In this document: in pieces, positions 1 to 3,354 of the stretch | Layout: each line of letters starts with the position of its first letter | Position numbering within the stretch: position 1 is the first letter of the stretch | From: Patescibacteria group bacterium | GTDB taxonomy: Bacteria; Patescibacteriota; Minisyncoccia; Phycocordibacterales; Phycocordibacteraceae | Assembly: GCA_018826405.1 (NCBI GenBank) | Contig: JAHJZL010000060.1 | Location: forward strand, 1 to 6,284 | DNA length: 6,284 nucleotides | Direction of reading: 5' to 3' | Made by a program: the position numbers and the translations under genes | Notes under the pieces: model-generated | What the model was told of the DNA's origin: nothing | Seen by the model: the letters and a program-made list of their open reading frames with translations, nothing else | The model's database searches: none

Positions 1-156
1 GTGGCACAGGATATGGAGAAGCGTCAGGAAATGATTGATAAGAGCGGACAGATGGGTGTCCCAGTTATCTTCATTGGAGAGGAGATGATCGTCGGATTTG
101 ATAAGGCGCGTTTTGTTTCAGCGCTTGGTCTTGGCGGCGAAGCACCTGCAGCATAG
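1..156 (+). CDS. Glutaredoxin-like protein, C-terminal fragment
   Basis: The frame is open from the first base and ends at TAG 154-156, giving 51 residues; the N-terminal part lies outside the window, so the GTG at position 1 is an internal valine and not a start. The segment M-G-V-P-V-I-F-I (residues 18-25) followed by G-E-E-M-I-V-G-F-D is the cis-proline strand and following hairpin of small glutaredoxin/NrdH-type proteins: the TVP/GVP turn and the VGFD ending are characteristic. These proteins are cytoplasmic thiol-disulfide carriers, and short versions often serve ribonucleotide reductase. The CxxC active site would lie upstream and cannot be checked here. A strong terminator starts 12 nt after the stop, so this is the last gene of its transcript. 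The family call is good; the specific partner is unknown. Confidence 0.82.
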   Translation: MAQDMEKRQEMIDKSGQMGVPVIFIGEEMIVGFDKARFVSALGLGGEAPAA

Positions 157-168
157 TTGAGCGCACTT

Positions 169-198
169 AAACCCCGTAGCAGAAAGCTACGGGGTTTT
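169..198 (+). terminator. Rho-independent terminator after the glutaredoxin-like gene
   Basis: A perfect stem pairs 169-180 (AAACCCCGTAGC) with 186-197 across an AGAAA loop and ends in GGGGTTTT. It lies just after the glutaredoxin stop and just before the tRNA-Arg promoter, so it separates the two transcripts. The A-run on the left arm could give weak activity on the minus strand too. Confidence 0.9.
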
Positions 199-199
199 G

Positions 200-208
200 T
201 GCTAGTCT
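200..208 (+). promoter_or_regulatory. Candidate extended -10 promoter of tRNA-Arg
   Basis: TG-C-TAGTCT (TG at 200-201, hexamer 203-208) fits an extended -10 box. The mature tRNA begins after a 9-nt gap, so a start point 7 nt after the box would leave a short 5' leader for RNase P to remove. The same GTGCTA core and the same 9-nt gap precede tRNA-Phe, which is the main support. No convincing -35 was seen; that region overlaps the preceding terminator. Confidence 0.5.
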
Positions 209-217
209 CGTACTATT

Positions 218-289
218 CCCCTCGTAGCTCAATGGATAGAGCATCTCACTCCTAACGAGACGATGTAGGTTCGATTCCTGCCGAGGGGA
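218..289 (+). tRNA. tRNA-Arg, anticodon CCT (reads AGG)
   Basis: A full cloverleaf can be folded. The acceptor stem CCCCTCG 218-224 pairs with CGAGGGG 282-288, the D arm GCTC/GAGC encloses AATGGATA, the anticodon loop is CTCCTAA (249-255), and the T arm GTAGG/CCTGC encloses TTCGATT. The D loop carries an A at the position known as a bacterial tRNA-Arg identity element, agreeing with the CCT anticodon. The last pair of the anticodon stem is an A-C mismatch (248 and 256), which is unusual. The discriminator is A289 and the next bases are CAA, so CCA is not encoded and must be added by a CCA-adding enzyme. The gene is 72 nt long with a 4-nt variable loop. Confidence 0.93.
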
Positions 290-290
290 C

Positions 291-323
291 AAAGAAAAAG
301 ACCGTCCCAACAAGTGGGCGGTC
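291..323 (-). terminator. Minus-strand terminator of the first small proline-rich ORF
   Basis: Read on the minus strand, GACCGCCCA pairs with TGGG(A)CGGTC around a CTTGT loop (one bulged A), followed at once by TTTTTCTTT. On the plus strand there is no T-run after the hairpin, so it acts on leftward transcripts. It lies 14 nt beyond the stop of the small ORF at 338-475 and ends 1 nt from the convergent tRNA-Arg. Its presence is strong support for a real minus-strand transcript here. Confidence 0.8.
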
Positions 324-337
324 CGGGATTGTGACTG

Positions 338-475
338 TCAGTCTTCTGGTTCGGGGTCGCCGTTGCGGCCTTCCAGAAGAGCTTCGACAGAATCTTGTCG
401 GGCAGGTGGATCCTCAGCAGGCTCCGGTGCCGGCGGCAAGGGCTCGATTGGTCCTCCAGACACATATTCAGTCAT
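338..475 (-). CDS. Small proline- and acid-rich protein, 45 residues (novel)
   Basis: ATG at 475 to TGA at 338-340 encodes 45 residues. The protein starts M-T, is rich in Pro, Glu and Asp, has no hydrophobic stretch, and is probably disordered and soluble. I do not recognise a family. Support comes from a dedicated minus-strand terminator 14 nt after the stop, a -10-like TATACT at 522-527, and a segment G-P-I-E-P-L-P-P (residues 8-15) matching G-P-M-E-D-L-P-P in the other small ORF of this window (5646-5774). G+C is about 59%. An in-frame TGA lies a few codons upstream, so no longer in-frame product exists. The best ribosome-binding match, GAGGGAG at 489-495, is 13 nt from the ATG, which is long; another ATG at 497 opens a 9-codon overlapping mini-ORF. 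The transcript could instead be a non-coding RNA. Confidence 0.5.
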   Translation of the reverse strand: MTEYVSGGPIEPLPPAPEPAEDPPARQDSVEALLEGRNGDPEPED

Positions 476-495
476 CTTGCTTTTTCAGCTCCCTC

Positions 496-526
496 ATACT
501 TTGTGTCCCGAATAGACACAAAGTAT
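496..526. repeat. 12-bp perfect inverted repeat, likely operator or leader hairpin
   Basis: ATACTTTGTGTC (496-507) and GACACAAAGTAT (515-526) are exact reverse complements around an 8-bp centre of which 7 nt form the loop (508-514). The repeat lies between the divergent small ORF (338-475, minus) and the membrane protein gene (582-869, plus). It has no T-run on either side, so it is not an intrinsic terminator. Its right arm overlaps the minus-strand -10 candidate at 522-527, as expected for a repressor site; if transcription starts further upstream it could fold in the 5' leader. Confidence 0.7.
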
Positions 527-527
527 A
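522..527 (-). promoter_or_regulatory. Candidate -10 box for the first small ORF
   Basis: TATACT on the minus strand predicts transcription starting near 515 and a leader of about 40 nt before ATG 475. No good -35 at the usual spacing was found, and TATATA two bases upstream is an alternative. The box sits inside the inverted repeat at 496-526. The call rests on the need for a minus-strand promoter that matches the terminator at 291-323. Confidence 0.4.
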
Positions 528-563
528 TAGTGTTAGCTTAAATCATAATTTTGTAAACCCGGG

Positions 564-572
564 TGGTATACT
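564..572 (+). promoter_or_regulatory. Extended -10 promoter of the 95-residue membrane protein gene
   Basis: TG-G-TATACT is a good extended -10 box. A start point 7 to 8 nt after it falls at 579-580, only 2-3 nt before ATG 582, so the mRNA would be almost leaderless. There is no Shine-Dalgarno before this ATG, consistent with that reading. Confidence 0.6.
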
Positions 573-581
573 CCTTTCTAT

Positions 582-869
582 ATGCCCCCTGAAGAACTGG
601 AGCGATTGGTTAAAGAGACTCGTCAATTAGCCGAAGACAATAACCGTCTCCTTCGACGCATCCGCAGAGACGCATTGCTCGGGTTTATTGCAAGGATTGT
701 CCTCTGGCTCGTTGTTCTTGGAGTGCCTCTATTCTTCTTGGGATCGTACTTGGCTCCTATTATGGATGCGCTTTCAGGGCAAAGCGGAGAGAGCTTTAAA
801 CCTGGGTTATTTGGCCTCCCTTCAGAAGACCAAGTTAATAGGCTGCTGGAGCAGTATCAGTCTCAATAG
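582..869 (+). CDS. Small single-helix membrane protein, 95 residues, function unknown
   Basis: ATG 582 to TAG 867-869. Residues 1-30 are charged and heptad-like (E-E-L-E-R-L-V-K, then a run of N/R/L) and probably form a short coiled coil or amphipathic helix. Residues 33-60 form one hydrophobic membrane helix flanked by arginines on the N-terminal side, which by the positive-inside rule puts the N-terminus in the cytoplasm. The remaining 35 residues are polar. Short proteins of this plan (N-terminal L-x-x-N-N-R-L-L-R-R-I-R-R followed by one helix) are, from my knowledge, common as unnamed proteins in Parcubacteria-like genomes; no function is known to me. The start has no Shine-Dalgarno but follows an extended -10 box closely. 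The gene stands alone, with tRNA-Phe next downstream under its own promoter. Confidence 0.8.
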   Translation: MPPEELERLVKETRQLAEDNNRLLRRIRRDALLGFIARIVLWLVVLGVPLFFLGSYLAPIMDALSGQSGESFKPGLFGLPSEDQVNRLLEQYQSQ

Positions 870-895
870 CAATAGATGAAAACCTTTGGCTGATG

Positions 896-904
896 TGCTA
901 AAAT
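896..904 (+). promoter_or_regulatory. Extended -10 promoter of tRNA-Phe
   Basis: TG-C-TAAAAT (TG at 896-897, hexamer 899-904) matches an extended -10 box. It is followed after 9 nt by the mature tRNA, the same gap as at tRNA-Arg, and both share the GTGCTA core. No clear -35 was found. Confidence 0.6.
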
Positions 905-913
905 CCTGCCATT

Positions 914-989
914 GCTTGGGTAGCTCAGTTGGTAGAGCATTCGCCTGAAGAGCGAAGGGTCACCGGTTCGAACCCGGTCCCAAGCACCA
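914..989 (+). tRNA. tRNA-Phe, anticodon GAA
   Basis: A regular cloverleaf: acceptor GCTTGGG 914-920 with CCCAAGC 979-985, D arm GCTC/GAGC, anticodon stem TTCGC/GCGAA with loop CTGAAGA (anticodon GAA), 5-nt variable loop, T arm ACCGG/CCGGT around TTCGAAC, discriminator A986 and encoded CCA at 987-989. All stems are fully paired. Unlike the tRNA-Arg of this window the CCA end is encoded. No terminator separates it from the membrane protein gene downstream, so some transcripts may read through. Confidence 0.96.
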
Positions 990-1001
990 AAAAGAGGGGT
1001 G

Positions 1002-1007
1002 TATAGT
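1002..1007 (+). promoter_or_regulatory. Candidate -10 box directing a leaderless mRNA for the DUF2914-like gene
   Basis: TATAGT is followed by exactly 6 nt and then ATG 1014, so a start point 7 nt after the box would be the A of the start codon. The same 6-nt spacing is seen before the PrsW-family and Hsp20 genes. No -35 is evident because the tRNA-Phe gene occupies that position. Confidence 0.45.
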
Positions 1008-1013
1008 GTAGAC

Positions 1014-2099
1014 ATGAAGACTGTGCGAAAGGTACTTGCGTGGGCACAAAGAAACGAACGACACCTCGGCGGTATCGTCTTCTTTTGTGGATTCATAACA
1101 GACCTTCTCACCTTTACACTCCTAGATATCTCCATACTCAACTATGTATTTGGAGGGTATCTAGTTGTTACATACATTGTTGTCTTCCTTGCGCACCTTG
1201 CTTCAAAAGAAGTAGCGCGTCCCTCAGTATTCAGGCGATCAATGCGTGTCTTCCTGCCGCTTGCCGCGCAGTATTTAATTGCAAACCTTCTCTCTGGTTT
1301 TCTTATCTTTTATACAAAGAGCTCTGTCTTGTTCGTATCCTGGCCGTTTATTATTCTGCTCGGACTCGTCTTTATTGGAAACGAATGGTTTAGAACATAC
1401 AAGGACCGACTTATATTCCTTGCAACGCTTCTGTTCTTTACGACTTACGCGTATGCAATCTTTGCGCTCCCGCTTGCTGTACACGCGCTTGGGCCTATGG
1501 TGTTCCTTGGGAGCACTGCACTATCTGTTGCTGTCTTTGCCGCCTTTCTCTTTCTGTTGTGGAGAACCGGACCCAAGCGATTGCAGGGAAGTCTCCTGCC
1601 AACCATTGGGACATCGCTCGCTGTGCTCATTGTTATGGTTAGCAGCTACTTCACGGGCCTCATTCCCCCAATTCCTCTAACACTGAAAGATTCAGGGATA
1701 TATCACAGCCTCACGCGTGCTGGAGGAGACTATGTTCTGCTTGCAGAGAGAAAGAAGGAGTGGTGGGACCCAAGAGCTCAAACAATTCACGCAATTGAAG
1801 GAGAAACTCTATATGCATACACGGCAGTGTTTGCACCAATTCGCTTTGGTGCATCTGTAGTACATCGCTGGCAATATTATGACGAGACACAGAAGAAATG
1901 GACAACTCAGGGCACTGTTGTCTTTCCTATTTCAGGAGGGCGCCTGGCGGGCTACAGAGGGTATTCTGAGCGTTCAAACCTGACTCCTGGGTCTTGGCGC
2001 GTTCGTGTTGAAACTGAGAACGGGCAAGCCATTGGGCAAATACTATTTACTATAGAACGCACAGCAACACTGCCTCCGCTGCGCAAGGAAGTGCAATAA
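1014..2099 (+). CDS. Seven-helix membrane protein with C-terminal DUF2914-like domain
   Basis: From ATG 1014 the product has 361 residues. The first 218 contain about seven hydrophobic helices (around 20-38, 42-62, 80-100, 106-123, 133-150, 155-183 and 196-218) joined by short charged loops such as R-T-Y-K-D-R. The last ~140 residues are soluble and, with an odd helix count and a cytoplasmic N-terminus, should face outside. This tail has the pattern I know from DUF2914: V-V-H-R-W-Q-Y-Y (282-289), K-W-T (295-297), G-Y-S-E-R-S-N-L-T-P-G-S-W-R-V (317-330) and an I-L-F-T-I ending. No enzymatic role is known for that domain; a cell-envelope role is inference. The GTG at 999 would add five residues but sits directly on its only Shine-Dalgarno-like bases, so I prefer ATG 1014, which lies 6 nt after a -10 box. 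The stop codon overlaps the following terminator. Confidence 0.8.
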   Translation: MKTVRKVLAWAQRNERHLGGIVFFCGFITDLLTFTLLDISILNYVFGGYLVVTYIVVFLAHLASKEVARPSVFRRSMRVFLPLAAQYLIANLLSGFLIFYTKSSVLFVSWPFIILLGLVFIGNEWFRTYKDRLIFLATLLFFTTYAYAIFALPLAVHALGPMVFLGSTALSVAVFAAFLFLLWRTGPKRLQGSLLPTIGTSLAVLIVMVSSYFTGLIPPIPLTLKDSGIYHSLTRAGGDYVLLAERKKEWWDPRAQTIHAIEGETLYAYTAVFAPIRFGASVVHRWQYYDETQKKWTTQGTVVFPISGGRLAGYRGYSERSNLTPGSWRVRVETENGQAIGQILFTIERTATLPPLRKEVQ

Positions 2100-2128
2100 A
2101 AAAGGCCCGCAGTGAGCGGGCCTTTTTT
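2098..2128. terminator. Bidirectional terminator shared by the DUF2914-like gene and hsp20
   Basis: AAAAAA-GGCCCGC, loop AGTGA, then GCGGGCC-TTTTTT, symmetrical on both strands. The plus-strand stop TAA 2097-2099 starts the A-run and the minus-strand stop TAA (2127-2129) ends the T-run, so the two convergent genes share one 31-nt terminator and nothing else lies between them. Confidence 0.95.
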
Positions 2129-2633
2129 ATCCTGCTTTAACGCGCAGCTTCGTCTGCCTTGCCTTGTCTAGCTTCGGAAGAATAATTGAGAGAAGTCCGT
2201 CCTTAGCTCCTGCTGAAGAGTTATCTACATCAACTTCCTGCGGAAGAAGAATGGTGCGAGAGAAAGATCCCCAGAATAGTTCGCGAGTGAAATAGTCTGA
2301 ATCAAGGACAGAGTCACGCTCGTCTCTCGAGCCCTCAATAACAACCATGTCGCGACTTATAGATACGTTGAGCTCGTCAGGGCGCACACCTGCTACGAAT
2401 GCGCGAATGACAATCTCATTAGGAGTTTGATACACATCAACTGGAAGCTGTCCGTCGCTGTGCTCTTCCTCAACGGTAGTGAGGATGCTGCGTGAAGGAA
2501 CATCTGAGGATACTGCAGTGCGCACAGGCGCCTGCATCCCAGACTGCATGGGTAGGTCGTCGTCGAAACCGTCGTACTGGTCGTCCATGGGGGCCGAGCC
2601 AGAAAGCTTGTCGAAGAATGAGCGTTTTTTCAT
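2127..2633 (-). CDS. Hsp20 / alpha-crystallin family small heat-shock protein
   Basis: This 168-residue protein is an ATP-independent cytoplasmic chaperone that holds unfolding proteins in soluble oligomers. Residues 1-60 are the variable, acidic N-terminal arm (D-D-Q-Y-D-G-F-D-D-D). Residues 61-166 form the alpha-crystallin domain, opening with L-P-V-D-V-Y-Q-T, then V-V-I-E-G, the R-E-L-F-W-G-S-F-S-R-T-I-L-L-P stretch and the signature D-G-L-L-S-I-I-L-P-K (145-154). The C-terminal L-R-V near 164-166 may serve as a weak I-x-I-type contact. Length is normal for the family. It is the last gene of the valS-PrsW-hsp20 run, starting 9 nt after the PrsW-family stop. No Shine-Dalgarno precedes it (the bases before ATG are CCTCTT), but an extended -10 box ends 6 nt upstream, so it may have its own leaderless transcript. 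I saw no CIRCE-type heat-shock operator. Confidence 0.93.
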   Translation of the reverse strand: MKKRSFFDKLSGSAPMDDQYDGFDDDLPMQSGMQAPVRTAVSSDVPSRSILTTVEEEHSDGQLPVDVYQTPNEIVIRAFVAGVRPDELNVSISRDMVVIEGSRDERDSVLDSDYFTRELFWGSFSRTILLPQEVDVDNSSAGAKDGLLSIILPKLDKARQTKLRVKAG

Positions 2634-2639
2634 AAGAGG

Positions 2640-2648
2640 AGTCTAGCA
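2640..2648 (-). promoter_or_regulatory. Extended -10 box for a leaderless hsp20 mRNA
   Basis: On the minus strand TG-C-TAGACT is followed by CCTCTT and ATG 2633, giving the 6-nt gap that puts +1 on the start codon. It overlaps the stop codon of the upstream PrsW-family gene. No -35 at standard spacing was recognised. The TGCTAG core also occurs before tRNA-Arg. Confidence 0.55.
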
Positions 2649-3350
2649 GGTATTTTTAGGTAAACGATGATAGCGAATGTACTTTAGTAGTTCAAAGAGA
2701 GCGAAGAATACAACGGCTCCGCTCCATACTATAAAGAACGCGAACAGCGTGTATGAGCCGTTACCATCAATTATAAGGAAGTTGAAAAGGGCATGCAATG
2801 CAATCGCAAGGATAAGTCCAACAGAAGTGTAAACAGTTCGGACCCAGCGAGGCTTCATGAAGGCAAATGCCATAGCAAAACCAATCGTAGAAGACGCAAT
2901 AACATGCAAGAGTGTTGAACCTACAAAGCGGAGGTTTCCAGTCAGAAGTCCTTCAAGAATGTTTCCTCCTGAGAATGGCGCAATGAGGAACAAGACATTC
3001 TCTAGCGCAGCAAAACCAAGCGCAACAGTCAGCATGTAAATAACCATGTCCACTGATTCATTCACTGACTTTCTCCAAAGCACTACGGCTGCAGCCAGGG
3101 CGTATTTAACAGTTTCCTCAATAGCAGCCCACGCAATAATAACGGGAATACCTGCTGGAAGGGCAAGGATAGCAAGTCGCTCCAGAGGAAGCACAATTGG
3201 TACGGCAATAGCGCCCACTAAGATCGCAAGCATAATCATCGTGCGTGGTTCAGGACACCGAGTGTCCTCTTTGAGGAGGAAGTACAGCCACACCATTGCA
3301 GGCAGCACACCTCCCAAGAAAGCAAAGAGAGCAGTCTCTGTAGAGATCAT
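2643..3350 (-). CDS. PrsW-family intramembrane metalloprotease (M82-like)
   Basis: This 235-residue, almost wholly hydrophobic protein has about seven to eight membrane helices. It carries the family motifs in order: a cytosolic D-x-x-x-P-E-P loop (29-35), E-E-x-x-K (E78, E79, K82), D101 with the G-F-A-A-L-E-N segment (112-118), R141 and H149, and H-A-L-F-N (186-190). In Bacillus subtilis PrsW the double glutamate and a late histidine are needed for site-1 cleavage of an anti-sigma factor; that is known for that protein, not shown here. No sigma/anti-sigma pair is visible nearby, so the substrate is unknown. It starts 4 nt after the valS stop. AGAGGA touches the ATG with no spacing, so it is a poor Shine-Dalgarno; a -10 box lies 6 nt upstream. 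The family is firm, the physiological role is not. Confidence 0.87.
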   Translation of the reverse strand: MISTETALFAFLGGVLPAMVWLYFLLKEDTRCPEPRTMIMLAILVGAIAVPIVLPLERLAILALPAGIPVIIAWAAIEETVKYALAAAVVLWRKSVNESVDMVIYMLTVALGFAALENVLFLIAPFSGGNILEGLLTGNLRFVGSTLLHVIASSTIGFAMAFAFMKPRWVRTVYTSVGLILAIALHALFNFLIIDGNGSYTLFAFFIVWSGAVVFFALFELLKYIRYHRLPKNTC

Positions 3351-3354
3351 TCCT

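Noticed and set aside
229..465. Minus-strand 78-codon ORF from 465
   Set aside because: It runs through the tRNA-Arg gene and the terminator at 291-323, in a different frame from the 45-codon ORF that has the terminator, and its composition is not protein-like.
331..630. Plus-strand 99-codon ORF
   Set aside because: It crosses the inverted repeat and the promoter of the 95-residue gene and overlaps its start in another frame. No ribosome-binding site or recognisable protein.
999..1013. GTG start adding five residues to the DUF2914-like protein
   Set aside because: The only Shine-Dalgarno-like bases (AGGGG) abut or overlap the GTG, leaving no spacing. ATG 1014 fits the leaderless spacing seen at other genes.
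863..1141. Minus-strand 92-codon ORF over the tRNA-Phe gene
   Set aside because: It is antisense to tRNA-Phe and to the start of the DUF2914-like gene. The W-D-R-V-R-T-G-D-P type peptide is a well-known false translation of tRNA T-arm sequence.
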